Positions 8,965 to 16,286 of a DNA stretch of 64,000 nucleotides are shown here, one piece after another (the first letter of the stretch is position 1; every line of letters begins with the position of its first letter). Made by a program: the position numbers and the translations under genes. The notes beneath the pieces are model-generated. The model was not told where the DNA came from, did not search any database, and saw nothing but the letters and a program-made list of their open reading frames with translations. The DNA is from Nitrospira sp. (GTDB lineage: Bacteria > Nitrospirota > Nitrospiria > Nitrospirales > Nitrospiraceae). The stretch spans positions 186,001 through 250,000 of the forward strand of contig JACOEM010000003.1 of the NCBI GenBank assembly GCA_024998565.1, written 5' to 3'.

Positions 8965-9318
8965 TCACGAACGCTGTTTGCTCCGACCGCGTGATGAGGC
9001 CAGGCGTACTCCTTTTGGTTTCGACCCGGGCATCACCTTCGCGACTGTCTGTTCGACTGTGCCGATCACCCTGCCCAGAATCTTTCCGACGGCGCGGCCT
9101 ACCTTTTTGGCTTGCCCGCGTGAGGTCGAAGCCGTTTTTGTCGGCGCAACGGGTTTCTTGGCCCTCTGCTTCTTTTGTTCTGCGGCCGCGCCGGGGGCTC
9201 GTCGTGGTTTCCGCTCAATGACATGAGTGGAGGGTTCGATCTCGCGCTGTTTGACCCGTCGCATCTTCGAACGGGTCTTCTTGCGGGCCTGCGTTTTTTT
9301 CTCAACGATTCTTTTCAT
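8965..9318 (-). CDS. Lysine/arginine-rich small protein, possibly DNA-binding
   Basis: A 117-residue protein with very many K and R residues spread along its length, for example KKTQARKKTRSKMRRVKQR at the N-terminus and KKQRAKKP in the middle. A short amphipathic region VGRAVGKILGRVIGTVEQTV is the only likely helix. Such composition resembles histone H1-like or nucleoid-associated proteins of bacteria, but no specific family motif is visible. The start has AGGGAGGG upstream. It sits 30 bp after the secreted-protein gene and probably shares its promoter. Confidence 0.6.
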   Translation of the reverse strand: MKRIVEKKTQARKKTRSKMRRVKQREIEPSTHVIERKPRRAPGAAAEQKKQRAKKPVAPTKTASTSRGQAKKVGRAVGKILGRVIGTVEQTVAKVMPGSKPKGVRLASSRGRSKQRS

Positions 9319-9348
9319 GTTCCCTCCCTATGATCTAGTGCCCATCCG

Positions 9349-10197
9349 TCACTTTACCTTGGGTGACATCTGCTCGACGATCCAGGTTGGACCGTCAGGG
9401 TACAAACTACCTTCAAAGCGGACAAACGCCGGCGCGTCCTTCTTAATCAGCCAAAAATGATATTCGGGGATCGTTCTTCTCACGAGGGAGGCAAGCGTGC
9501 TCATGAACCATCCCAACTTCGGTGTTAAGACGTAATGTGCGGCCGCGGCCTTCACTTCCTTACGGTTGGTATTCTGCGTTGCTTCATGCTCGATCAGCTG
9601 CAAGTCGAGCTCATAAATTTTCGGGTCCGGGTTGAAGACCACCATGTGGATGGAAGCACCGGTTTTGCCGCGCAGGTTCTTGAGCGCCGTAATCGTCATG
9701 CCGTTGTAGACATCCGAAGGCAGATTTATGCGGCCCGAAATCGGCGGTTCGGCGTTCGTCTGCTCGTGCCGGCGCACCTGATACTCTCCCGTTTGTCCGT
9801 TGAGTGAAATCGTCAAGGGTTCAGGGAACGCCGGTCCGCGCTGCTTTAATTGATAGCTCAACATGGCCAGATGCTTCTTTTGCGAAAATGTCACCGTCTC
9901 GTCATAGAGGGACCCGTCGGTGAAGCGAAACGTGAGACGGCTGGCCAACCGGTCGGCTCCTGTCGTCATCTGGCTCAGCTCCCCGTCGGCGAGCTTCTTG
10001 CCATCCATGCTCTTCAGCGTGACGAATCCCTCGCTGACTCCCTCGGGATAGATCACTTCGATCGGGGCGGCGAGGGGTTCGTTCGTGGCAACCATGAGGC
10101 ACAGCCCGGCGAGGGCCAGTGTGAATCGGGCACACCTTCGGCCTGACGGTGTGGAGGTCGACTGATGCTGTTGAGATTGCGGACGACGCCTGGTCAC
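9349..10197 (-). CDS. Exported protein of unknown function
   Basis: A 282-residue protein with a basic N-terminus, a hydrophobic export segment (FTLALAGLCLMVA) and a beta-rich remainder. Readable features are GFVTLKSMDGKKLADGE and LTFRFTDGSLYDETVTFSQ, which suggest a lipid- or ligand-binding beta fold, but I cannot name the family. The GTG start has no Shine-Dalgarno sequence. Instead it lies exactly six bases after the TAGGCT hexamer of a CTAG-type promoter, so the mRNA may be leaderless. It leads a probable three-gene unit with the Lys/Arg-rich and Pro-rich genes downstream. Confidence 0.65.
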   Translation of the reverse strand: MTRRRPQSQQHQSTSTPSGRRCARFTLALAGLCLMVATNEPLAAPIEVIYPEGVSEGFVTLKSMDGKKLADGELSQMTTGADRLASRLTFRFTDGSLYDETVTFSQKKHLAMLSYQLKQRGPAFPEPLTISLNGQTGEYQVRRHEQTNAEPPISGRINLPSDVYNGMTITALKNLRGKTGASIHMVVFNPDPKIYELDLQLIEHEATQNTNRKEVKAAAAHYVLTPKLGWFMSTLASLVRRTIPEYHFWLIKKDAPAFVRFEGSLYPDGPTWIVEQMSPKVK

Positions 10198-10203
10198 AGA
10201 ACG

Positions 10204-10248
10204 AGCCTACCGAACATCAAGAGATTGCGATACTGGAGATCTACCTAG
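10204..10248 (-). promoter_or_regulatory. CTAG-type operator plus -10, apparently leaderless
   Basis: On the minus strand CTAGGTAGATCTCCAG (10233-10248) is followed after 23 nt by TAGGCT (10204-10209). The GTG codon of the next gene begins seven bases downstream, where transcription would start. Confidence 0.6.
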
Positions 10249-10377
10249 TCTCGGTCCCGGCCTTCTGCCGAAGCGAAGTGACACGTCGTTCCGTCAAGAC
10301 ATCCGTGTCGATACTGGCCTCCTTTGAGGATCGGCCAAGGATGGCCGGGTAAATACTCGCCGTTCCTGAGGGCATGT

Positions 10378-10422
10378 CCAGGGGTTTTACTAGGACGAGT
10401 CACGCCACCGCTGTCTTATAAG
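10378..10422 (+). promoter_or_regulatory. CTAG-type operator plus -10, driving the beta-barrel gene
   Basis: The operator CCAGGGGTTTTACTAG (10378-10393) is followed after 23 nt by TATAAG (10417-10422). Together with the element at 10204-10248 it forms a divergent pair 130 bp apart. Confidence 0.6.
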
Positions 10423-10469
10423 GAGACACCAGCAGCCGAGGTGGTGAGTGAAGGAACGAGTGAGGTGTT

Positions 10470-11780
10470 ATGGCGGTGCTGCATCCAAGAGGATTTCGTA
10501 GTGTGGCGCGAGGGCTGGCATGCGGCTTGGGCCTTGTTCTGTGTGGCCTTGGAGGGAATGCCGCGCAGGCAGAGGAACCGACGCCCATCGCAGGGGAAGA
10601 ATTTCGGACGACATTATTCGGCGAAGAAATCTATGTGCCGCCCCGCGATCGGAGGAGTGTCACGGCGGCAAGTTTCGGGATTCAGGCGATTCCGAACGGG
10701 CCGAGTCAAATGGAGATGCTGCCGTTCGGCGCCCTCTATGTATGGCGTAATTGGGACGACGACAACCGGCGTCTCCGCGGCACGTTCTCCGGAGTGGTCA
10801 ATGACGTGGATTACACGATCGGCCTGCGGGAGTATCCCAACTGGTCGCTGATCTTCACCTGGGACAATTTCATTCTTCCCATGGGACGTTCGGAATATGT
10901 CCAGGGTCAGCGCCAACGAGGAACGGAATTGGAATGGAGTTATGCCTTTGCCGGGGCAGGGTTAGGGTATCGATTGCCCGTGCATCCGTTTCGACAGGAC
11001 AGCGCCGTCAACATGTCCCTTACGTATGAAGCGGGCTATCGCTGGTTCAAAGGAACCGGCCATACCTCTGCCCAGTATGGTGTGCCCAAAGACACGTATG
11101 AGGGACGTATCCATTTTCGAATCCGCGCCGATGCGTTAAAGCGAAACTTGATGGAGCTGCCCCACGAAGGGTTCACCATGGGGGGAGATCTGATTCATGG
11201 CCATCGGGCAAAATGGGAGCAGTGGGGAGGCGCGCCCTTCAATACGCCCGATTTCAGGAAAGAACAGACCTATCTGCAAGCCAGTGCCTATGCATTGGTG
11301 GCCACCGGGCTTCCGTTCATTGAGAGCGAGAAGCATCGGCTCCTCACCAGTGTACATGGAGGCATCGGCAAGGATTTGGATCGGTTCTCAGCCTTTCGAT
11401 TGCCGGGAAGGCCGACGGGATATGAATGGGAAGCCATCTCGCTTCCTATGATCCACGGCGTCGCCTTCAACGAGCTGTTCCCGACCCGTTATGCTGTCGC
11501 CAATCTTCAGTATCGATATGAAGCCTTGTTCTTCCTGTATCCCTATCTTGAGGCCACATGGGGACTGGTCGAGCGTCCGGTCTTCACGAGCAACGGGGCA
11601 GTCAAAAATATTACGGATTCCATGCCGGCCCTGGGGGGCGGGCTGGTCACCGGTGCGCCATGGAAATCGCAAGTCGAGCTGAATTATACGTATAATTTCG
11701 GCATTTATCGCGATCCAGGAGGGGCGCCGCCGACCAAGGGGGGCCATGGAATCATTTTTTTCTGGTCAAAACAGCTCTAA
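10470..11780 (+). CDS. Predicted outer-membrane beta-barrel protein
   Basis: A 436-residue protein with a signal peptide (LACGLGLVLCGLGGNAAQA) and many alternating hydrophobic/aromatic strands such as YTIGLREYPNWSLIFTWDNF, GAGLGYRLPV and VELNYTYNFGIY. The C-terminus GIIFFWSKQL resembles a closing beta strand. This suggests an outer-membrane barrel or surface protein, but no named family is recognised. GAGGTG lies just before the ATG. The gene is followed after 91 bp by a response regulator on the same strand. Confidence 0.6.
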   Translation: MAVLHPRGFRSVARGLACGLGLVLCGLGGNAAQAEEPTPIAGEEFRTTLFGEEIYVPPRDRRSVTAASFGIQAIPNGPSQMEMLPFGALYVWRNWDDDNRRLRGTFSGVVNDVDYTIGLREYPNWSLIFTWDNFILPMGRSEYVQGQRQRGTELEWSYAFAGAGLGYRLPVHPFRQDSAVNMSLTYEAGYRWFKGTGHTSAQYGVPKDTYEGRIHFRIRADALKRNLMELPHEGFTMGGDLIHGHRAKWEQWGGAPFNTPDFRKEQTYLQASAYALVATGLPFIESEKHRLLTSVHGGIGKDLDRFSAFRLPGRPTGYEWEAISLPMIHGVAFNELFPTRYAVANLQYRYEALFFLYPYLEATWGLVERPVFTSNGAVKNITDSMPALGGGLVTGAPWKSQVELNYTYNFGIYRDPGGAPPTKGGHGIIFFWSKQL

Positions 11781-11871
11781 CCGGAGGAACCCCCTCGCTA
11801 TCGTCTCGAGAGGGTGGTAGGATTTTCCATCCATTCCTGGCCGCCTTCTCATCTCAGCCCGGAGCACACCC

Positions 11872-12555
11872 ATGAAACCAAGAGTTCTCATAGCCGATGA
11901 TCACACGCTCGTTGCTGAAGGTGTCGAAAAACTCCTGGAGCATGACTTCCAGTTATGCGGCCGGGTTGCGGACGGCCGGGCCCTGGTGCGGGCCGTGGAA
12001 AAGGAGAATCCGGACATTGCGCTCGTCGACATCGCGCTTCCCCTGCTCAACGGGCTCGATGCCTGCCGCCAGATCAAGAAGTCCACTCCGGAGGTCAAGC
12101 TGCTGGTGCTCACCATGCATGGCGAGCAGTATTTCGTCACAGAGGCGTTTCGCGCCGGAGTGTCCGGCTATGTGCTGAAGCAGTCTGTCGCGGAAGAGTT
12201 GGTGTTTGCGATCAAGGAAGTGCTGAAAGGGCGACTCTATGTCTCCCCGAGTGTGGCGGAAAATCTGGTCGAGCAGGCGCTGAATCCTGCTGAGCCCGGC
12301 CCGGCACGTGCCACGGCAACGAATGACCAGTTGAGTGCACGCCAGCGGGAAGTGCTCCAATTGATCGCAGAGGGGCAGTCCACCAAGGAAATTGCCTCGA
12401 CTCTCAACGTATCGATCAAGACCGTCGAATTTCACAAAACCCGCATCATGAAACAACTCGGCGTCCACAGCACCGCCGAACTCACCAAACATGCCATCAC
12501 GATCGGCTTGATCGCGATGCCGCAGCAACCGACGGTCCCCGGGCCTCACGTCTGA
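11872..12555 (+). CDS. NarL/LuxR-family response regulator
   Basis: A two-domain transcription regulator. The receiver (about 1-120) has the acidic pair in IADDHT, the phosphoacceptor in IALVDIALP, and the conserved T and K (VLTMHG and YVLKQ). A LuxR-type helix-turn-helix follows at about 150-210 (LSARQREVLQLIAEGQSTKEIA...VEFHKTRIMKQLG). It needs a partner kinase; NarL-type kinases of the HisKA_3 class are abundant at 22267-40039. Its gene has no CTAG operator directly upstream. The gene ends only four bases from the end of the opposing regulator gene. It is a candidate activator for the CTAG element, which is inference. Confidence 0.92.
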   Translation: MKPRVLIADDHTLVAEGVEKLLEHDFQLCGRVADGRALVRAVEKENPDIALVDIALPLLNGLDACRQIKKSTPEVKLLVLTMHGEQYFVTEAFRAGVSGYVLKQSVAEELVFAIKEVLKGRLYVSPSVAENLVEQALNPAEPGPARATATNDQLSARQREVLQLIAEGQSTKEIASTLNVSIKTVEFHKTRIMKQLGVHSTAELTKHAITIGLIAMPQQPTVPGPHV

Positions 12556-12559
12556 GCGT

Positions 12560-13216
12560 TCAGGGATGTTGGTCGTCCAGCTTGGTGAGGCCCTGTGACA
12601 AGGCGAACCTCGTCAATTCCGCGGTCGTGCGGATGCCCAGCCGCCGGGTGATATTGCCCTTGTGGAATTCCACCGCCTTGGTCGACACCTGCATCGTGGC
12701 CGCAATCTCCTTCGTGGAAAACCCCTTTGTCAGAAGTTGTAACACCTCCTGCTGACGCGGCGTCAGTTTGGAGGAGAATCCTTCCGGCTTCACCCACGGC
12801 GTTTCAATGGCGTCCTGCACCTCAAGGGAGAGTTGCGGAGAGATATACCGCTGATTCTTCAGCGCGGCATTCAGCGCCGACAAAAGCTCGGTGGACGCCG
12901 ACTGCTTCAGCACATAGCCGGAGGCGCCCAGCTCGAACGCCTGCGAGATATAAAACGGCTCGCTCATCATGGTGACAAAAATCAATTTAGCCCGCGGGAC
13001 TGCGGCGCGCAGCTGTTTCGTGACATCCAGGCCGTTCATGGTCGGCATGGAGATATCGAGCATGATGATATCGGGAGCCAGTCCCGGAGCGATGTTCAGA
13101 AGCTCTTGACCGTTTTCGGCCGTGCCGACGACTTCGAATTCTGGCTCGAGAAGTTGGCGGTAGGCCTCCAAGACGATGCTGTGGTCATCGGCGATGACGA
13201 TACGTGCTTTTGACAC
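12560..13216 (-). CDS. NarL/LuxR-family response regulator
   Basis: Receiver (IADDHS, IIMLDISMP, FVTMMSEP, YVLKQSAS) plus LuxR-type helix-turn-helix (LTPRQQEVLQLLTKGFSTKEIA...VEFHKGNITRRLG). It is about as long as the convergent neighbour and clearly paralogous, with the same STKEIA and KAVEFHK/KTVEFHK recognition region, so both may read similar DNA sites. The start is a GTG with AGGA upstream. Its upstream region holds one orphan CTAG-type operator (13386-13401) without a matching -10. Confidence 0.92.
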   Translation of the reverse strand: MSKARIVIADDHSIVLEAYRQLLEPEFEVVGTAENGQELLNIAPGLAPDIIMLDISMPTMNGLDVTKQLRAAVPRAKLIFVTMMSEPFYISQAFELGASGYVLKQSASTELLSALNAALKNQRYISPQLSLEVQDAIETPWVKPEGFSSKLTPRQQEVLQLLTKGFSTKEIAATMQVSTKAVEFHKGNITRRLGIRTTAELTRFALSQGLTKLDDQHP

Positions 13217-13385
13217 AGTAGTTCCTGCCTCCGTGCCTGCTTCGTTCCGATAGGCGGTTCAGGAACGTATGTACCAGAACAGTCTCAGGATAACAGGCTT
13301 TTGTATTCTTTACACCTATAGCTGCAGGGGAAGTCTGCTAGGACTCCCCCGGATGTTCACACTGTCCTGTCATATCACGATACCT

Positions 13386-13401
13386 CTGGTCGCGCTCCTA
13401 G
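13386..13401. promoter_or_regulatory. CTAG-type operator without a matching -10
   Basis: CTGGTCGCGCTCCTAG fits the 16-bp consensus but has no TANNNT hexamer 22-24 nt away on either side. It lies 25 bp upstream of the SOD promoter operator in a 303-bp intergenic region with no other gene; two more CTAG tetramers occur at 13338 and 13506. Confidence 0.4.
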
Positions 13402-13425
13402 GAAACTCCCCGGCATCGGTCCGCG

Positions 13426-13470
13426 CCAGGGCATCACCTAGTGGGGGTGGACCAGGATTGGTGATAGGGT
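13426..13470 (+). promoter_or_regulatory. CTAG-type operator plus -10, driving superoxide dismutase
   Basis: The operator CCAGGGCATCACCTAG (13426-13441) is followed after 23 nt by TAGGGT (13465-13470), about 50 bp before the SOD start. Confidence 0.6.
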
Positions 13471-13519
13471 CCCATTCATCGCAGGGAGATGTTTCGTGAT
13501 CCGTACTAGGAGGCACAGG

Positions 13520-14155
13520 ATGAAGAAGATCGAACCCTATACAGCGAGATCCTACGATCTGTTCGGATTGTCGGGAATTTCAGATCACAGTCTCGCGGTT
13601 CACTTCGGGCTGTACGAAGGTTATGTCAAGGCGGCGAATGCCCTTCGAGACCGCCTGCACGACATGATTCGCGACGGAAAGGTTGATCAGGAAGAACTGC
13701 CGGCCTATTCGGAGCTGACGCGGCGTCTGGGATTCGAATACAACGGAATGATCCTGCATGAATATTACTTCGGCAACCTCAGACGGGGAGGGCAGGATCG
13801 TCCGGTGGACGGGTCGCCGTTCGGCCAGGCTGTCGAGCGGACCTTCGGGAGTTATGAGCGTTGGAAGACGGACTTTTGCAGTGTAGGCATGTTGCGTGGC
13901 GTGGGCTGGGCGATCTGCAATATCGATCCCTCCACCGGCCTTCTCTCCAACCATTGGGTTTCCCTGCACGAGCATGGAAATGTTGCCGGCTTCCTGCCGA
14001 TCCTCGTCATGGATGTGTGGGAACATGCCTACTTGCTGGATTATCAACCGCAGGAACGGAAGCAATATATCGAGGCGTTCTTCAGCAATATCTCTTGGAG
14101 TACGGTTGAGGAGCGGCTACAGGCTGCCTGTTCAGCTGTCGTCGTCCCGCGATGA
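13520..14155 (+). CDS. Fe/Mn-type superoxide dismutase
   Basis: The enzyme converts superoxide to oxygen and hydrogen peroxide using a mononuclear Fe or Mn site. Candidate ligands are all present: His in LAVHFGLYEGYV, His in ILHEYYF, and the Asp and His of MDVWEHAYLLDY. At 211 residues the length is normal. The N-terminal HFGLYEGYV form differs from the usual HHxKHH and belongs to an atypical subgroup, so metal preference cannot be read from sequence. There is no signal peptide, so it acts in the cytoplasm. AGGAGG precedes the ATG at 13520. Confidence 0.9.
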   Translation: MKKIEPYTARSYDLFGLSGISDHSLAVHFGLYEGYVKAANALRDRLHDMIRDGKVDQEELPAYSELTRRLGFEYNGMILHEYYFGNLRRGGQDRPVDGSPFGQAVERTFGSYERWKTDFCSVGMLRGVGWAICNIDPSTGLLSNHWVSLHEHGNVAGFLPILVMDVWEHAYLLDYQPQERKQYIEAFFSNISWSTVEERLQAACSAVVVPR

Positions 14156-14165
14156 GGAGGTGGGT

Positions 14166-14369
14166 ATGAGATTACTCGTCATCACACCCGATCCAGATCC
14201 GCAACCGCCCGATCCGGCCCCTTTCCCAGAGCCGGATCCCTGCCCATTTCCTCCGCAACCCGTTCCCCCTCCCATTCCGCCTCTGCCGACCAGGCCGCCG
14301 ATTCCACAGCTCCCGGAAGAGCGGCGCATTCATCGAGCCCCTGTTCATATGGTTTCGGTGGTGGACTAG
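14166..14369 (+). CDS. Short proline/aspartate-rich protein
   Basis: A 67-residue protein dominated by a P-D-P-x-P pattern: PDPDPQPPDPAPFPEPDPCP, then many PP and IPP steps, ending in a basic RRIHRAPVH tail. It starts 11 bases after the SOD stop codon with GAGGAGGTGGGT before the ATG, so it is cotranslated with SOD. No signal peptide is evident. Composition points to an extended polyproline-like or disordered chain; function is unknown. Confidence 0.55.
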   Translation: MRLLVITPDPDPQPPDPAPFPEPDPCPFPPQPVPPPIPPLPTRPPIPQLPEERRIHRAPVHMVSVVD

Positions 14370-14410
14370 AGACATCGCTAGTGGGCAGCAAGCAGGTTGC
14401 GTGAGAAGAT
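14366..14410 (+). promoter_or_regulatory. CTAG-type operator with a weak -10
   Basis: CTAGAGACATCGCTAG (14366-14381) has two perfect half sites and overlaps the stop codon of the proline-rich gene. The hexamer at the expected place is GAAGAT (14405-14410), which keeps only A2 and T6 of TANNNT. Confidence 0.4.
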
Positions 14411-14415
14411 CCATT

Positions 14416-14485
14416 TGTCACTGCCGATGGATCAGTGACTCGGGCGCCATGTCACTGATCCATCGGCAGTGACAATGGCGCCCGA
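14416..14485. repeat. Interleaved inverted repeats (A-B-A'-B' layout)
   Basis: Segment A (14416-14439, 24 bp) is repeated as a perfect reverse complement at 14451-14474. Segment B (14440-14450, TCGGGCGCCAT) is repeated as a perfect reverse complement at 14475-14485. Because the order is A-B-A'-B', the RNA can form either stem or an H-type pseudoknot. A is itself bounded by GTCACTG and CAGTGAC, so smaller hairpins are also possible. It lies 26 bases before the start codon at 14511 and just downstream of the candidate promoter. Confidence 0.8.
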
Positions 14486-14510
14486 ACAGACCGCCACGAG
14501 GAGGCACCGC

Positions 14511-14807
14511 ATGGAATCCCCTGAGAAAGTCATGACGATCCGTCGGTGGATCGATCCCGAGGAGCGGATCACGGTGGATTTTAAAGATGAGCGGGACCTG
14601 AATGCCGAGGTGATCGAGTGTGAGGGGCAGACCGTCACACTCCTGCTGGAAACCCCATTTCCGCATTACAAACAACACCTCACGCTTCCGTTGAGCATGG
14701 TCTCGATCGGTGAAGATAAAACGAAATACACCAGAAATCCGGCTAAACCAGTTGAGTATGGCAGGCTTCGACTGACGGTGCATGAGGTTCGCCCGCAGGC
14801 CGTTTAG
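14511..14807 (+). CDS. Small conserved-type protein of unknown function
   Basis: A 98-residue soluble protein with alternating charged and hydrophobic segments (WIDPEERITVDFKDERDLNAEV, LTLPLSMVSIGEDKTKY). The pattern suggests a small beta-barrel, loosely like a PilZ- or SH3-type fold, but no PilZ RxxxR signature is convincing. The start has GAGGAGG upstream. Its 5' leader contains the interleaved inverted repeat, so translation or transcript stability may be controlled there. It is followed by the CBS-domain gene 28 bp later. Confidence 0.6.
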   Translation: MESPEKVMTIRRWIDPEERITVDFKDERDLNAEVIECEGQTVTLLLETPFPHYKQHLTLPLSMVSIGEDKTKYTRNPAKPVEYGRLRLTVHEVRPQAV

Positions 14808-14835
14808 TGTGTCTGGGTAAAAAAGGAGGTCCGGA

Positions 14836-15309
14836 ATGAAACCAGAAAGTCCTAGAACAATAGACGAGGCCAGGGCGAAACGGAGTCGATCCAGCGTATT
14901 TCTAGAATCCACGCTGGATGAGCAATTGGGGCTGCTCCCGGGGGAGTCTCGGAAGGTGAAGAGCGCGATGAGCTCGGCGGTCACAGTGGCCTCCCCTAGG
15001 ACCAGTCTGCAAGAGGCGATTTCGATGATGACCTCGCTCAATGTGCCGGTCATCGTAGTATATGACGGCAGACGTTTGGTCGGCATGATCACGGATCGAG
15101 ATATCGGTTTGGACCAGCGCGTGCGAGAAGCGCCTCAAGACGCTGCCATTTCAGGGTTCATGCGAACGTCTGTGCCGTTCTGTCTGGAAGATGACCTGCT
15201 GGCGGACTCTGTCTCGGTGATGCACGGGTCGCAGTCGGACTGGTTACCGGTGCTGAATCGTTACGATCAGCTGGTTGGTGTTCTTTCCGTCCACGCCTCT
15301 TCCCTCTAA
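14836..15309 (+). CDS. CBS-domain pair protein
   Basis: A 157-residue protein with two CBS motifs: TSLQEAISMMTSLNVPVIVVYDGRRLVGMITDRDI at about 55-92, and LADSVSVMHGSQSDWLPVLNRYDQLVGVLS at about 122-152. CBS pairs bind adenine nucleotides and often regulate partner proteins by energy state. The N-terminal 45 residues are charged and lack a known domain. AAAGGAGG precedes the ATG. It probably shares a transcript with the gene before it. Confidence 0.88.
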   Translation: MKPESPRTIDEARAKRSRSSVFLESTLDEQLGLLPGESRKVKSAMSSAVTVASPRTSLQEAISMMTSLNVPVIVVYDGRRLVGMITDRDIGLDQRVREAPQDAAISGFMRTSVPFCLEDDLLADSVSVMHGSQSDWLPVLNRYDQLVGVLSVHASSL

Positions 15310-15352
15310 ATCCAACATCACCTCAGGTTGCCAGGGCAGTTGAACTCTCTCT

Positions 15353-15398
15353 CCAGGGTTCCTCCTAGTACGTCTCCGGGGCCGTCTGCCTCTACTCT
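15353..15398 (+). promoter_or_regulatory. CTAG-type operator plus -10, driving the ferritin-glgX unit
   Basis: The operator CCAGGGTTCCTCCTAG (15353-15368) is followed after 24 nt by TACTCT (15393-15398), about 42 bp before the small protein at 15441. Confidence 0.55.
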
Positions 15399-15440
15399 AC
15401 GCTCAGGCAATTTGAGAACCATGAGAGAGGAGAACAGCGC

Positions 15441-15629
15441 ATGCCGTTTCATACAACCGGAAAACAAGTCGGTCTGTTTCTCTCGCTCGCCGCTTGCGCA
15501 TTAGTGGTCGGTACACAGTCGAAGGGCCTTCTTCAACGGGTGGCCGACCGTAGTTTGCGTGTCGAGGCGGGCCCCGAACTCGGCCTGGAGTCGGCCTGGC
15601 CGCATCTGCGTGTCGATCTCGTGCCCTGA
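15441..15629 (+). CDS. Small protein with one hydrophobic segment
   Basis: A 62-residue protein with a single hydrophobic stretch (VGLFLSLAACALVVGT) near the N-terminus, followed by a polar tail. It may be a membrane-anchored or exported peptide. GAGGAGAACAGCGC provides a good ribosome binding site. It is the first gene after the CTAG-type promoter and 62 bp before the ferritin-like gene. I do not recognise a family. Confidence 0.5.
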   Translation: MPFHTTGKQVGLFLSLAACALVVGTQSKGLLQRVADRSLRVEAGPELGLESAWPHLRVDLVP

Positions 15630-15691
15630 GCGCAGCACCACAGATGTCTAAACTTCGGTTCCACCTCGTCCAGTCCGCGAAAGGAGTTGTC

Positions 15692-16231
15692 ATGAAACCA
15701 GTCAAGTCACAAGTCTCGATCATCAAGGATGTGCAGACAATCAGAGAACGCGCGCGTCAACACATCGAAGAGGGAGCGATGACGTTCGACTACAAAGCCG
15801 ATCGGGAAACCGTCATCAAATTATTGAATGAGGCGCTGGCCACCGAAATCGTCTGTGTCCTGCGGTACAGGCGGCACTATTTCACGGCAGAGGGTATGAA
15901 TGCAGAGAGCGTGAAGTCTGAATTTCTGGCCCACGCAGGCGAGGAGCAGGCGCATGCGGATCAATTGGCCGAGCGTATCGTCCAACTGGGCGGCGAGCCG
16001 AACCTTTCCCCGGAGGGCTTGGCCGACCGCAGCCATTCCGAATATATCGAGGGTGAGAATCTGGAAGACATGATCAAGGAGGATCTGGTAGCGGAGCGCA
16101 TCGCGATCGAGAGTTATCGGGACATGATCGCCTTTGTCGGCAGCGATGACCCGACCACGCGCAGGCTGCTCGAAGAGATTCTGATGAAAGAAGAAGAGCA
16201 TGCCGAAGACCTGGTCAGTCTCCTGAAATGA
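15692..16231 (+). CDS. Bacterioferritin-like / ferritin-like diiron protein
   Basis: A four-helix ferritin-fold protein of 179 residues. Diiron ligands are suggested by EALATEIVCVLRYRRHYF, AHAGEEQAHADQLAERIVQLGG and KEEEHAEDL, the E...ExxH...E...ExxH arrangement of bacterioferritins and related stress ferritins. The N-terminal 45 residues are an extra charged extension. AAGGAG lies before the ATG chosen here. Probable role: iron storage or peroxide-linked iron oxidation in the cytoplasm. It is co-directional with glgX, 55 bp away. Confidence 0.85.
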   Translation: MKPVKSQVSIIKDVQTIRERARQHIEEGAMTFDYKADRETVIKLLNEALATEIVCVLRYRRHYFTAEGMNAESVKSEFLAHAGEEQAHADQLAERIVQLGGEPNLSPEGLADRSHSEYIEGENLEDMIKEDLVAERIAIESYRDMIAFVGSDDPTTRRLLEEILMKEEEHAEDLVSLLK

Positions 16232-16286
16232 CCCGGTTTCCCACGATGGTCGCCTCGGTTCACCCTGTGATTGAAATGGAGACATG

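Noticed and set aside
9335-9338. CTAG just before the Lys/Arg-rich gene
   Set aside because: It has no partner half site 12 bp away and is too close to the start codon to match the promoter layout.
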